Source of the DNA: Fistulifera solaris
Lineage: Eukaryota; Bacillariophyta; Bacillariophyceae; Naviculales; Stauroneidaceae
Assembly (NCBI GenBank): GCA_030295235.1
Contig: AP026129.1
Coordinates: 372,001-436,000, forward strand
Reading direction: 5' to 3'
DNA: 64,000 nucleotides
The notes under the pieces were generated by a model. The model had not been told where the DNA came from. It ran no database searches and saw only the letters and a program-made list of their open reading frames with translations. A program made the translations under genes and the position numbers. Below, piece after piece: positions 19,749-30,040 of the stretch; position 1 is the stretch's first letter; each line of letters starts with the position of its first letter.

Positions 19749-21162
19749 ATGTCGGACTTGACTGTCTACGCCGAAAAGCTTATCGCTACGTTGGCCCGCG
19801 CGTTTTACGACGACGATGTGGTGTGTCTAGTGGACGTACTCATTCGTGACAAATACTTACGCGACGACGATATGGCTCCGCGACTTCAAATACCGGTCAA
19901 AGACTTGCGAAAAACATTGCAGTTCTTGGAAGAAGAGCATTTGGTGGGATCAGAAACAGTCGACGATTTGAATCAGGGAGGAAGCCAGTCTTCGAAATTT
20001 TACTATCTCGATTATTGCCGTGCCGTTCATTCGATCCGATTGCGACTGCATTTACTCAAAAAGAAGCTGCAGGAAGACGAACTCAAAGCGCGGTCGTCTT
20101 CTTTCTATTTATGTCCTGGTTGCAAAGTAAAACGATGCAATGGTCAGTACACAGAAGAGGAAGCCCAGCAGGTGGTGGATGCGCGAACGGGAATGTTTCT
20201 GTGTCATGAGTGCTTTCGATTGTACGAAAACGATCCGGGTGCCCCTTCGATGGACACATATACATTGAAATTGGTGGATAATCGGACGGCATTAAGGGAA
20301 GCTATGGATAATTTACGTCGTTTAAACGTTCAGTTGTCGGCGAAATTCATTGGCAATACTCAACTACGAAGCGGAATTTATGATCTTTTTGCAAAAAGTG
20401 CGTGGTTCCGGCAAGTCTGCTATCACCAGTAATTTACCCTCGGAAAACTTTGCCCTCGGTATTGGTTCGAAGCGTTTGGCCGGAACCGGGCGAACGGCTG
20501 GAATCAAGGCCAAGAAGCTCGAACAACAGGGTGTAGCCACAAGCGCTGCTCAAGCTAAAAACTACCTTGTCGGGTCAGGAGGATCCAAGCAATCAGGAGA
20601 TGAAGATTTAATGTTTCTAAAGAATGCGATGGGTCATGAAATTCAATTCACTGTAGAACGGGGCGGAGGTATCCGGGCACAGCTTTTGGCAACGAAGAAG
20701 CAGCGTACGAGGAAGCTTTTGGATGCTGCCGCTAGTCGGGTTGGGGTAAGTCTTCCACTTTATACGGTACTGCAAGAAGCATCTAGAATTCGCAAGCGGA
20801 AAGACGAGGAAGAAGAAAAGGACGGAGCGCTCAAGAAGAAACAAAAAGTCGCAATCCAGACACTAGAGTTTCTCCGTGACAACATAGGTCGCTATGAAGA
20901 AGATCTCGCTCACGAAGAATTACGAGAAGCAGAAAGACAAGAGTTACGCGAAGACATGTTTGCGGTAGAAGTTGGCGAGGAGCTGGTTTTGTGCGATGAA
21001 ACTGCTGAACTCAAACAATTAGAAGAAGAAGAGAGACTCATTGCCTTTCAAGAACAGTACAAAGTGGAAGTGACACGCCAAGAGGAACTTTTGAAATCAA
21101 AAGGCCTGGGCTCCTGTATAGACGAAGAGCTTTCGATTGCCTGGGAAGAAGGTGCTCTCTGA
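19749..21162 (+). CDS. Transcription initiation factor TFIIE, alpha subunit
   Basis: Single exon, about 470 residues after removing one base from the A5 run at 20393-20397, where the frame shifts between GIYDLF and KVRGSGKS. The N-terminus is a winged helix (YAEKLIATLARAFYDDDVVCLVDVL, then LQIPVKDLRKTLQFL). A C4 zinc ribbon follows near residues 121-157 (YLCPGCKVKRCNG and MFLCHECFRLYEND). The C-terminal half is charged and coiled (KRKDEEEEKDG, EERLIAFQEQYKVEV). TFIIE alpha recruits and stimulates TFIIH at RNA polymerase II promoters. The start at 19749 is the first ATG preceding the winged helix. Confidence 0.9.
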
Positions 21163-21501
21163 CGTTGCTGTTGATTTTTTAGACAAAGATATCGTGCATT
21201 CACTGTTGTCTACTATTTTCACGTATATAGCATGAAAAAAGTGAGCGAAAGCATCAGCTAAAGTCTCTAGCATTGTTTCTGCACGTTCCTGAGATTCGTG
21301 ACTAAGATTTATTTCCTCTTCCGGGACCGCCTCCGGTACGTGCCGTATGGTACGTACAGTACACGAACGAGCAACACAAAGTACAAAGTAAGAACGAAAA
21401 AGCTGCGTTGTAATGGCGAAAACGCAAGAACTTGAACGATGTTCGAAGACATTCATTCCATTTCCTTGCCAATCTCATCATTACAACGCAGCAACCAAAG
21501 T
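21163..21501. other. Intergenic region
   Basis: About 340 bases between same-strand genes. The direct repeats acgtgccgtatggtacgtac and acaaagtacaaagtaag near 21340-21390 are low-complexity; no gene is seen. An in-frame ATG at 21439 could lengthen the following gene. Confidence 0.4.
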
Positions 21502-22683
21502 ATGTTTCGAAAGCTTACCGATCGCGTAACCTCCGCTGCCTCATCCTTGCTGGGCAGAGAGGACAGCAACGTTCAACAGTTAGTTGAATTGGGCTTCGAA
21601 GCAAACCGCGCCCGAGCAGCCTTACAATCCACCAACGGTAACGTCGAACAAGCCGCCGAGCTACTTCTTGCCGGAGATATATCTCAGCAGCATACCGCAA
21701 GCAACGAAGGAGAAGAAGACGCCATGTTACAGCGAGCATTACAAGAAAGTCTCCAGCAACCGAAACCGACACGGACCGCGGCTATGAGGGCTGCGGCCAG
21801 GGCTGCCGAAGAACGCTTCGAATCACAAAAACTACCGTATCAGAAGAAAACGTCTAGTCGTTCCAGCTCGACAGATTCTCGTCAGTCAAAGATTTCCTTG
21901 CCATCCGCTGGAGGGCTGTCAGTAACGCATCCTGACGTTAAGGTCATTCCCAAGTTACAGGACAAGACGAAAGAAGAACAAGTACTACGGTGTGCTGATC
22001 GACTGAAAACGTATCCAAATGCGGTTGATACTTTATTACGAGCACTGACGGCAGTTCAAAAAGATCCCAACAATTTGAACTTTCGAATTATTGAAACAAA
22101 TACACCGGTCTTTCAACGAACCCTGCAAAGCGCCCCTGGTGCCGTGGACCTACTGCGCGCAATGAATTACTATCCTGTCGGAGAAAAACTCATTTTGGAT
22201 CGATCGAATGTTGATGCGGCATTGTTGTTTTTAGGGACTTCGGCGCTAGAGCAATCCAAGCAAACATCTGAGTATCGATCGGAAAAGGCCAAACTGACCT
22301 TTGCGAAAACAATCGAACAAATCCGTCAATCGGCCGACTCGAGTGAGTCGGAAGCTATTCAGCGTTCGGCTTTCATGGCGAAATGTCCGTCGGAGCCTGC
22401 GGCGGGACGTGGGACACTGGTACAAGTGCAAATGGCGGAATCGACGGTATTGCGGAGGTTCGATGGCGACGACACGTTGGACGACATTTTGAATTGGATT
22501 GCCGGTCACGGCATTGCCATTCGCGACAAGCTTTTGTCACAAGAATGGCAACTCGTGGATTTGAACAAGTACCCGTCCACTCCACTAGATTGCCGAGCCA
22601 ATCAACACCATACTTTACAATACATTGGATTATTCCCTAGTGGAAAGCTTGAAATCGTTCCTAACGTAAAATATTTGAAATAA
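21502..22683 (+). CDS. UBA-UIM-PUB-UBX protein, probable Cdc48/p97 cofactor
   Basis: Single exon, 393 residues from the ATG at 21502. Order of parts: UBA domain (NVQQLVELGFEANRARAAL, about residues 24-60), UIM-like helix (EEDAMLQRALQESLQQ, about 76-92), PUB domain (LRCADRLKTYPNAVDTLLRAL to YPVGEKLILD, about 165-240) and a C-terminal UBX fold (LVQVQMAESTVLRRFDGDD, DILNWIA, LDLNKYP-like loop, LQYIGLFPSGKLEIVP). UBA and UIM bind ubiquitin; PUB and UBX both dock on Cdc48/p97, PUB at its C-terminus and UBX at its N-domain. The protein should therefore bring ubiquitinated cargo to the Cdc48 segregase. Its last 120 coding bases are duplicated just downstream. Confidence 0.82.
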   Translation: MFRKLTDRVTSAASSLLGREDSNVQQLVELGFEANRARAALQSTNGNVEQAAELLLAGDISQQHTASNEGEEDAMLQRALQESLQQPKPTRTAAMRAAARAAEERFESQKLPYQKKTSSRSSSTDSRQSKISLPSAGGLSVTHPDVKVIPKLQDKTKEEQVLRCADRLKTYPNAVDTLLRALTAVQKDPNNLNFRIIETNTPVFQRTLQSAPGAVDLLRAMNYYPVGEKLILDRSNVDAALLFLGTSALEQSKQTSEYRSEKAKLTFAKTIEQIRQSADSSESEAIQRSAFMAKCPSEPAAGRGTLVQVQMAESTVLRRFDGDDTLDDILNWIAGHGIAIRDKLLSQEWQLVDLNKYPSTPLDCRANQHHTLQYIGLFPSGKLEIVPNVKYLK

Positions 22684-22796
22684 ACAAGAAGTACTCGTCC
22701 ACTCTACTAGATTGCCGGGCCAATCAACACAATACATTGGATTTTTCCCTAGTGGAAAGCTTGAAATCGTTCCTAACGTATAATATTTGAAATAAA
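22564..22796. repeat. Partial tandem duplication of the preceding gene's 3' end
   Basis: Positions 22564-22683 (the last coding bases and stop) recur at about 22684-22796. The copy shares agtggaaagcttgaaatcgt and flanking sequence almost exactly, with a 9-10 base deletion around the CACCATACTTTA segment and a few substitutions. The copy is non-coding because it lies after the stop codon. Confidence 0.92.
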
Positions 22797-22867
22797 CCAG
22801 AATTTTTGACAGAGTAAATGGGACATGCATTGAATTGACAAAAATAAGACTCTTAGCGAGCCACCAG

Positions 22868-24547
22868 TCAGCTGATGGGAAAGGAGCCAACGCTGCCACT
22901 AAGTAGCCCCAAGGCTAACGCAAACATCAAAATTTCGGACATGATCTTGATGGACGTATCATTCTTGTTCTTGGGAAGCAAGGTAGGTGCGTATACGAAA
23001 GAAGTCGCTAGAAGAAGTCATGCGAGCAACCAAAAGAAAATTGAATAAAAAATGAAAAGATATCGCTTCGGATCTGAAGCCACGGGTAATCCTTAGCCGT
23101 GGTACAGGTGAAGAGCGACAGCACTAGCAAAACTCTTCCAAGTGAAAGAAGCAACAGACGTGTAAATACCCAGTTGTAGACAATTGAGTTTGCTGCAAGT
23201 ACACGACCCGCGAAGTCTCCCACATTATAAAGAACAAACGTCAAAGGCGTGTACAGGTCGTTGGCCCATCGTTTGGTAGTTGAACACTGTTGAATACTGA
23301 CCAAGAACGAAGTCCAAACCGGAAACATGGTTATCGATGTCAAAAGGTGATATAAATACAAGCTACCGGACTGCGTATCACCCGTATCACTTCCATCACA
23401 TTTGCTTGCGTTGATAAACTGTTGGCTCTCTTCACTTCACAAGATTCTATCGAAGCCGACGACAAGGGGGCGAGAGAAGAATCGGACCATTCATATGTTT
23501 TGCCAGGGAGCAGTCGTGTGGTTTGAGACGGTGAGCCAGGGAGATTGACTGATGCGACGGTTGACGAAAGTGACTCTTGTCGGCTTAGTAATAGCTCCAC
23601 ACCGTTGGCGGAATAAATGATTTCCTCAGTTTCGCAGCACTTCCGCTCCAGTTCATCCTTAAGAAAAGTAATACAGGAAATACCAAGCATACACGCTAAA
23701 AGTACCAAAGATCCGAGAAAAAAGAATCCGAAAACGCTCCAGTCGATGCGAGTGTAACCAACACAATCAGCTTCACGAAGCAGAGAATGAGAGGGACTTG
23801 TCGCTTTTTCCTCACATGTTGTCTCAAAAAAGAGTTCGGGCGATCGAAGCGAAGCAGCTATTAAGTGGACCAGTGACACGACTACTCCAGCAGCGCCTTG
23901 ACCCTATAAAACCGAGTGTTGAGTCTTGGTGATCGTAGATCGTATGACGACGCTAATGTACCTACCATCAGATGTGGGTTCATAGCAACATCAGAAGAAA
24001 ACCAACCAGCGCAAGCTACGCATCCTGCGGACATTAATGAATTTGCAAGTCCACATAAAATCAAAGAGACCTGGGCAACAAATCGGACACCAGGAGCATC
24101 CACAAACAAAACCGACAAAGATTGTAGGCCCATTACGAACGCTGTGACAGAAAAAGGTACCCAAATGAACATTACTGATATATTTGTGACATTTTCTCCG
24201 TCGATAATTTTTTTAGGAGATACAACCCACTGAAAAGTGAGAACTGCTCCCATGGAAAGCACCATAGAGAAGGTGTAAAGAAAGACAAGTTCTGACTCGA
24301 TGTTGTGGCAAGTTCTTGTTTCGAAGTAGTCCTTTGCATTCGTGAACGCATTCCAGGGAACTAAATTTCCAATTCCAAGCAGAGCGAAAATACATTGCAG
24401 AGCAAAACGCGGATTTCGCTTGAAAAGAGGTGATAGAATGTGACGACGCCATGGTCGTGGACGGCGAGGAGTTGGGAATGTTGCGTGATTGCTCGGTAAA
24501 CTCATTCCGACAAAGATCCGGGCGTCATCTTCGGCTTGTCCGATCAT
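22868..24547 (-). CDS. Equilibrative nucleoside transporter (ENT family)
   Basis: Two exons, 24547-23966 and 23903-22868 (donor gtaggt, acceptor tttatag); about 539 residues after adding one base at 23342-23345 (A4 on the plus strand) and one near 23010-23020. ENT marks: ALLGIGNLVPWNAFTNAKDYF in the first helix (the PWN motif), MNPHLM/GQGAAGVVVSL across the splice, ITFLTSITMFPVWTS, and the late IRSDIFSFFIQFSFGCSH followed by SFVYAPTLLP. About eleven membrane helices can be traced, with a long acidic/Ser-rich cytoplasmic loop in the middle. It should carry nucleosides or nucleobases across a membrane. The last frame break is less sure than the others because it is not in a long run. Confidence 0.86.
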
Positions 24548-25194
24548 ATATCTTATATAAGTAAAAGTTGATATTCATCCACTTAATTAATATACTTTCT
24601 TCCAACCGCTACCGCGTTTCAAATAAAATAAATTGCAAAAGCGAAAACGCACAAAGGAAATTATAGTTCTATCGATGTAGGGGGCACCCGGATATTACTT
24701 CACATTTATTTGACCGCACCATAGTTGGGGCCCGTTTTGCGCCAATCATCGCTCTAACCTTGATTGACATAGATTGTTTGGATTGTGAAAAGCAGCAAGT
24801 AATCGATATCTATACAAAAACAAAGAAACGAGAAAAATGTCATACTACAAAAGTCTACGTGGTAGCCACGTTGCCCCTCGTAGGAAATTTTATCGACGTA
24901 GGTTTCACCAAACCAGCTCTGAGGTTTGGTTTGGGCCAAGCTTCGCTCGTTCAATTAACCAGATAGCTTTTACAATATCGAACAGCAAAGATCAAGCGGT
25001 AAATAAGATAAATCTATGGAATATAGAGGAGACTTACAATGCTTCGAAAGTCTACGTGCTTTACATGTAGCTTCAGTAAGAAATTTATCGATGTAGGGAT
25101 ACCCGGATATTGTCATCCTCGCATCGAACTCGCTCGAACACTTTTTTCAACGCGTTTGTATGTTCATCAAATTGCCTGTTTCATTCAACTCATC
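24548..25194. other. Intergenic region with diverged direct repeats
   Basis: About 650 bases between divergent ENT and DGAT2-like genes. The motif atcgatgtaggg + (a/gc)acccggatatt appears at 24671-24696 and 25087-25111, and aaagtctacgtg ... aaatttatcgaygtagg appears near 24848-24901 and 25047-25097. No gene is supported. Confidence 0.6.
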
Positions 25195-26364
25195 ATGGCA
25201 TCAAATAGTTTTACTTTAAAGCAGCCGAGTAAGCAGCGTCAAGTGGGCTCATTACGATGGTTTGCGGGCTTGCTCATGGCGTCCACGTTCTCCATGGTCT
25301 ATTTCGTGGCACCGTTTTACATGTTGACCGCTGCTACCATACTTCTTGCTGCTCCAACAAGTGCATTCACATGGATTTATATTATGCCCATACTGGTATC
25401 TGCTTTAGTGAAGCCCGTGCCGATGCCTTTTGTCCTTCGCTGGTTGCGACCGATGGTCCACTATTTTGATTACGAAGAAATCGTGGAAACGTCGCCTATC
25501 AATGTTCGCGAGGAAATTTTGATGAAGGGAAAGAACTATTTATGTGTATTTCAGCCACATGGGGCATTGTCGTTCACCGGAATTGTTTCTGCAGTGACCG
25601 CGGAATCAGCCTTTCAAGGTACAGTCGTGTGACAAAAGAACCAATATAGTGTAGTGAAGACCTGCTGCTGCTTGTGAAACAATTTTTCACGTTCGTTTTG
25701 GCTCTCATATTGTTGCTAATACTCATTCAGGAACTATGCCCACTGCGGTGGCCGATGCGGTTTTGTTGACACCGATTGTGAAGCATGTGTTAGGAATATT
25801 TGGAATTATTTCTGCATCGAAACGAAGCATGCAACAAGCTTTGAAAAGGCCAGGACCCGAAGGCTGCGTTGTGCTTTACGTGGGAGGTATGGCGGAGCTG
25901 TTTCTGAGTTGTGAGAACAACGAAAAGCTTTATTTGATGAATCGAAAAGGATTTATTAAACTTGCCTTGCAAGAAGGTGTCGACGTTGTTCCAATTTACT
26001 TGTTTGGTAACACCACAGTACTTTCTGTGCTAAAGAAGGGGGCTCTGGCTATGATATCTCGAAAGCTTCAGGTGTCGTTGACTTACATTTGGGGAAAATG
26101 GGGACTACCCATTCCACGCGACTGTAAGGTGAGTTTTTTGATAGTGGTGTTTATAAATGCTTTACAGATCACGGCTCATTCTTGTTGCTTTCTTAGCTTT
26201 TATACGTCAGTGGACAACCTTTGGGAATGCCAAAGATTGAAAACCCAACTCAGGAAGATATTGATAAATGGCATGCGAAGTATTGTAGCGAGGTCAAGCG
26301 TTTGTTCGACACGTACAAAGATCGAGTGCCCGAATACAAAGACAAACAACTTGAGATCGTGTGA
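25195..26364 (+). CDS. DGAT2-type acyltransferase
   Basis: Three exons, 25195-25618, 25731-26128 and 26197-26364, all GT-AG; 329 residues with an intact frame. Two hydrophobic helices lie near residues 20-75 (WFAGLLMASTFSMVYFVAP and ATILLAAPTSAFTWIYIMP). The acyltransferase core has YLCVFQPHGALSFTG (catalytic His near residue 120), VLYVGGMAELF and NRKGFIKLALQEGVDVVPIYLFGN, which are DGAT2/MGAT marks. Animal enzymes read HPHG and plants EPHS at the active site; this one reads QPHG. It should transfer an acyl group from CoA to mono- or diacylglycerol in the endoplasmic reticulum, for storage lipid. Which acceptor it prefers cannot be told. Confidence 0.9.
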
Positions 26365-26673
26365 TTCTTACAATGAAGATACCATGTTGATCATAAATTT
26401 TAACTTATTTGTCTCACATTTATGACATTCTTGTAAGTGCGAAAGCATTCGTCATCGTTCATCATGCCCTAGTTTCACGGAACTGTCTTCGATCGTACCG
26501 GTACCCGGTACCGGTTTTCTGCAATGAGAAGCGCGCGTACGAGATTAAAAGATCTCGGAATCGAAATCACTTCATTCATCGTCGCTTTTTACAAAGGACG
26601 TACTCTGGTTAGAGTTTCTCTTAAAGTAACCAAGTCTTGCATCTTTGCCTGTATATCAGCAATAACCATAATC
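26365..26673. other. Intergenic region with a GGTACC palindrome cluster
   Basis: About 310 bases. Near 26498-26516 the sequence accggtacccggtaccggt is strongly palindromic. An ATG at 26524 is in frame with the next gene and could extend it, but the added residues have no leader character. Confidence 0.45.
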
Positions 26674-27519
26674 ATGACAACGCTGCTCATTATTGACGCG
26701 CAAAAAGACTTTCATCCCGGAGGAAACTTGGCCATTCCTACGGCAAATCAAGACGCCGTTCGTATTGCTCGATTGATTCGTGAGCGCGGCGAGTCTATCC
26801 AACGAATTGTAGCGACATTGGATACTCATCAAAAGCTTCATATCGCTCATCAGTGGTTCTGGAAAGAGCGCCCAGCACCCTTCACGATTATTTCGGCTCA
26901 GGAGATTGCCGACGGCAAGTACAATCCACGCGCATCGATTCGATTATCGAATTCTTTGCTGGACCCTGCTGTTTTTGAAGATAGCAGCAAAGTCCTTGAC
27001 GAAAAAGATGAAATTGATGCTCGAAAGTATGCTCTGGAATATACGAGACGTCTGGAAGAACGAGGAAGGTTTCAACTTTGTATTTGGCCTGAACATTGTT
27101 TGATTGGCTCGCCGGGACATGGGCTTGTGGACGTAATATCAGAAGCATTACACGGATGGTCCGAGCAGACGGGTCGGTCTGTCGAATGGATCCTCAAAGG
27201 CCAAAACCTACTTACCGAAATGTATTCCGCGCTTGAGGCCGACGTGCCCGTATCGGTAGATACTTCTTTTAACCGCGACTTTCACCAAACGTTACTCAAG
27301 TCCGAGAAGTTAATTGTTTGCGGGCAAGCAATGAGTCACTGCGTTAACTACACGGTCCGGGATATTGTTTTACACTGGCCTGTCGATCAAATGTCGAAGA
27401 TTATCCTCCTCACGGATTGTACTTCCGCGGTGCCAGGTTTTGAAGAGGCTGCTTTGAATTTCCGAAAGGATATGGAGAGTATAGGAGTTCAGTTAAAAAT
27501 GTCGACGGCTGAACTTTGA
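26674..27519 (+). CDS. Isochorismatase-like cysteine hydrolase, possible nicotinamidase
   Basis: Single exon, 281 residues from the ATG at 26674, which opens straight into the first strand MTTLLIIDAQKDFHPGG with the catalytic Asp at residue 8. Further marks: RIVATLDTHQKLHIAH, metal-site-like HQWFW, IWPEHCLIGSPGHG, Lys in ILKGQN, and the nucleophile VCGQAMSHCVNYTVRD with Cys near residue 222 followed by VILTDC-like LLTDCTSAVPG. This is the Asp-Lys-Cys triad of the isochorismatase/nicotinamidase superfamily. The long form with IWPEHC resembles nicotinamidase-like enzymes acting in NAD salvage. Substrate remains inferred. A longer start at 26524 is possible. Confidence 0.82.
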   Translation: MTTLLIIDAQKDFHPGGNLAIPTANQDAVRIARLIRERGESIQRIVATLDTHQKLHIAHQWFWKERPAPFTIISAQEIADGKYNPRASIRLSNSLLDPAVFEDSSKVLDEKDEIDARKYALEYTRRLEERGRFQLCIWPEHCLIGSPGHGLVDVISEALHGWSEQTGRSVEWILKGQNLLTEMYSALEADVPVSVDTSFNRDFHQTLLKSEKLIVCGQAMSHCVNYTVRDIVLHWPVDQMSKIILLTDCTSAVPGFEEAALNFRKDMESIGVQLKMSTAEL

Positions 27520-27739
27520 GGTGTAGGCGTTTAAATTTTCGCGCTCTGCAGGAGAAAGGTTTTTGTTTTTACGTGCACAAGCGCGACACGTTAGTTACAC
27601 ATGGATCTGGGTTATATGATTGTCTGTTAAAGTCTTTTAGTTACGTGTTGAAGACTATTTCGGATGTCTTGTTCAAAACGACTAGACTGTTACTTTTAGA
27701 AATGATTCAAAAGGAAACTAGAATGTCTAGAACATTTGA

Positions 27740-28450
27740 ATGACCAAAAACACCGTCTTTAGAAATTCTGGAACAACTGCAGAATTTCTGTATGATGATA
27801 TATTGCGTTTTCAGAAGTTCTAGCCCGTACTGGTACAAAGAATTTCTGTAAGATGAAATACACCAAATCCAACTACCAGGTACTCCAAGATAAACCGTTC
27901 AATAATTTCTGAAAGTATGACCGATAACATCGTACTCAGAACTAACTTATGTTTGAAAAGGGTCACCCATACCAGAATTTCTGGAAATCGCACAGAATTT
28001 CTGGTGAAATGCACCGTATCTAGAATTTCTGGAAATGTCCACAGAATTTCTGTAAGATGAAATACACAGACTCAAAAACTTCAGGAACATACACAGAACT
28101 TCTGTATGATGAAATACACCGTGCCTAATATATCTAGAAAGTATAAAGATTTGTGGATGATGAAATACACCGTCTCCAGAATATCTGGAACGCACGCAAA
28201 ATTTCTTTGGACTTGAAACACCGTACTGAGAATTTCAGGAATATACAGAATTTCTGTATGATTTAATACCCCATTCCCAGAATTTCTTGAGCATCCATAT
28301 GTACACAGAATTTCTGTATTATAGAACTCACTATGACCAGAATATCTGGAAGACACATAGAATTTCTGTATGAGTGAATAAACCGTTTCCCGAATTTCTG
28401 GAACAGCAATGACTTCTTTTCCAGAATTTTTGGACTGAAAACAACATTTC
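27740..28450. repeat. Degenerate minisatellite built on AGAATTTCTG
   Basis: A roughly 700-base array in which agaatttctg recurs more than ten times, alternating with tatgatgaaatacaccgt and ggaac/ggaaa spacers, to give a unit of about 55-65 bases. Copies differ by many substitutions. The core is nearly self-complementary (cagaa-t-ttctg). Translated on the minus strand it yields repetitive Arg-Asn-Ser peptides that are artefacts of the repeat. Confidence 0.85.
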
Positions 28451-28856
28451 CCGAACTTTGGAAATCACACGGTTCCCCCCCTCATTGGGAAACGGGCTCT
28501 GGACTGGCCCTCTACCAGTACTAGAGCTAGAGCTAGGACCAAAGCCTACTCAGCGAAGTGCCAGATTGGAATATATGTGAAAAAGTGAAACGAAAAATGG
28601 AGAATTCTGTCGAATGCCAAGATTACATTTTGACGTTAGGAAATTAGGAATAAATATTAATAAATGAGTATGGGTTTCTCTATAGAAAGCAGAAAGGTTA
28701 ATACATAGAAGGTGCTCTTGTGTAGTCGTACTGGTTTAGACTTTCACTCCGACGAGCGACAACCGTGCGTCAACCGTCGTTGCCATTCGTTTCGACCATG
28801 ACAGCTTTTGTTATCTCAAAATTGCACGTTACCATTATTTTTTTCTACAATTCACA
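28451..28856. other. Intergenic region after the minisatellite
   Basis: About 400 bases with no gene. Near 28506-28531 the sequence ctagagctagagctagg is a short tandem repeat. The last 100 bases should hold the promoter of the L28 gene. Confidence 0.4.
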
Positions 28857-29312
28857 ATGTTTTCTATAATTAAACCTCTTGCTCGAAATCTGAAAGCCTT
28901 CATAAAGCCTTTGGTCTGCACTGCAAGCAACGGAGCAATAACCCCGAGCCTCTCCCCGCTGGTCGATTTGCAACAGCGCTTCCGCAGCAATCGCTCTAGA
29001 CGTGGACTGTACGACGGTAAAGATATTCGTTCCGGAAACAACGTCTCATTCAGTATGAAATCGACCAAGCGAAAGTTCAAACCGAACGTTTTCCTCAAGC
29101 GCGTTTATTCTGAAGTTTTGGACGAGATGGTTCGATTCCATTTGACGACTTCCGCCCTCCGTTCGATTGACAAAGCAGGCGGATTGGATAACTATCTCAT
29201 GAAGAACGAATTCACCGAGGGAGAAGGATTTGAAGTTAAAAGAAAAATTATGAAAAGACTTAAGAATCAAGCCCGATACGAGCGCAAAACAGAAGAGAGA
29301 TCTGCAGCATAA
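28857..29312 (+). CDS. Mitochondrial ribosomal protein bL28
   Basis: Single exon, 151 residues. The first 45 residues are basic with hydrophobic spacing (MFSIIKPLARNLKAFIKPL), as in mitochondrial leaders. The L28 core is SRRGLYDGKDIRSGNNVSFSMKSTKRKFKPNVF, followed by LTTSALRSIDKAGGLDNYL, which is the eukaryotic mitochondrial version (plastid L28 is shorter and lacks the second part). It belongs to the large mitoribosomal subunit. The frame is intact. Confidence 0.88.
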   Translation: MFSIIKPLARNLKAFIKPLVCTASNGAITPSLSPLVDLQQRFRSNRSRRGLYDGKDIRSGNNVSFSMKSTKRKFKPNVFLKRVYSEVLDEMVRFHLTTSALRSIDKAGGLDNYLMKNEFTEGEGFEVKRKIMKRLKNQARYERKTEERSAA

Positions 29313-30040
29313 TCCATCAAAGATAACTAACCGGCCATTGCGATTTCTTTCAGTTCCATTGTTCTTCTCCGACTTTCTAAATATGCCAGATATCTTAGTT
29401 TCCATGTAGGCCGAGTGCTTGCTTCAAACTCCTTCATTCACAGTTTTTCGATTCTTCATGGAGGTCTCGAGAAAACTTCAGTTATCTCTTGTCTATTTCA
29501 AAACCCAGACACTCAATTTATTTCAGTCCTGGAAGTGTCAATTCATTGTAATACTGCGACCTGTAGAAAGACATTTGAATCATGACAGTCTTGCAATAAC
29601 CTCAACTCCCTTCATTTTAACACTGTGATACCTGGTATTGTAATTAATAGCGATCTTCGTGGCGCTCCACGCAGTCGATGAGAATCTTGTGAGGCTGGTT
29701 CCCAGTCAGCCAACCGGATGTCTCTTGAGGCAGCCAGTCTGAATCAGTTACTAGTGGCTTATGTATCGCGAGAGTAAGAACCTATAACGTGGATAGGACT
29801 TCAAAGATAATATCAAAGCTATTACTCCGTATTGTAATAGAGGTGACAATCAAAATTAGTACGGAGTAATAACTAAAAATAATAACTAAAAACCTTACTG
29901 CAGACTGGCAGGTTCGTCGAAGATTCATTCTCACTGATTTCCGAGCATCCCTTCCAGGTCGCTACAAGTATGTTGGATTCAAACAATAACTATCAACGCG
30001 ATGCCTCGTTGATCTGTTTATTTTCAAATAAGTCGACAAG
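29313..30040. other. Intergenic region with an inverted repeat
   Basis: About 730 bases without a gene. It contains gatacctggtattg near 29627 (TACCAGGTA motif) and the 50-base inverted repeat at 29821-29870 described separately. Confidence 0.5.
29821..29870. repeat. 50-base inverted repeat with TACTCCGTA ends
   Basis: ATTACTCCGTA (29821-29831) and TACGGAGTAAT (29860-29870) are perfect reverse complements of 11 bases around a 28-base centre. The same 9-mer occurs singly elsewhere (16253, 42869, 50371). It could be a miniature inverted-repeat element or a hairpin. Confidence 0.8.

Noticed and set aside
27820-28356. Several minus-strand open frames with repeated Arg-Asn-Ser-Gly motifs
   Set aside because: They are translations of the AGAATTTCTG minisatellite and shift frame between units.
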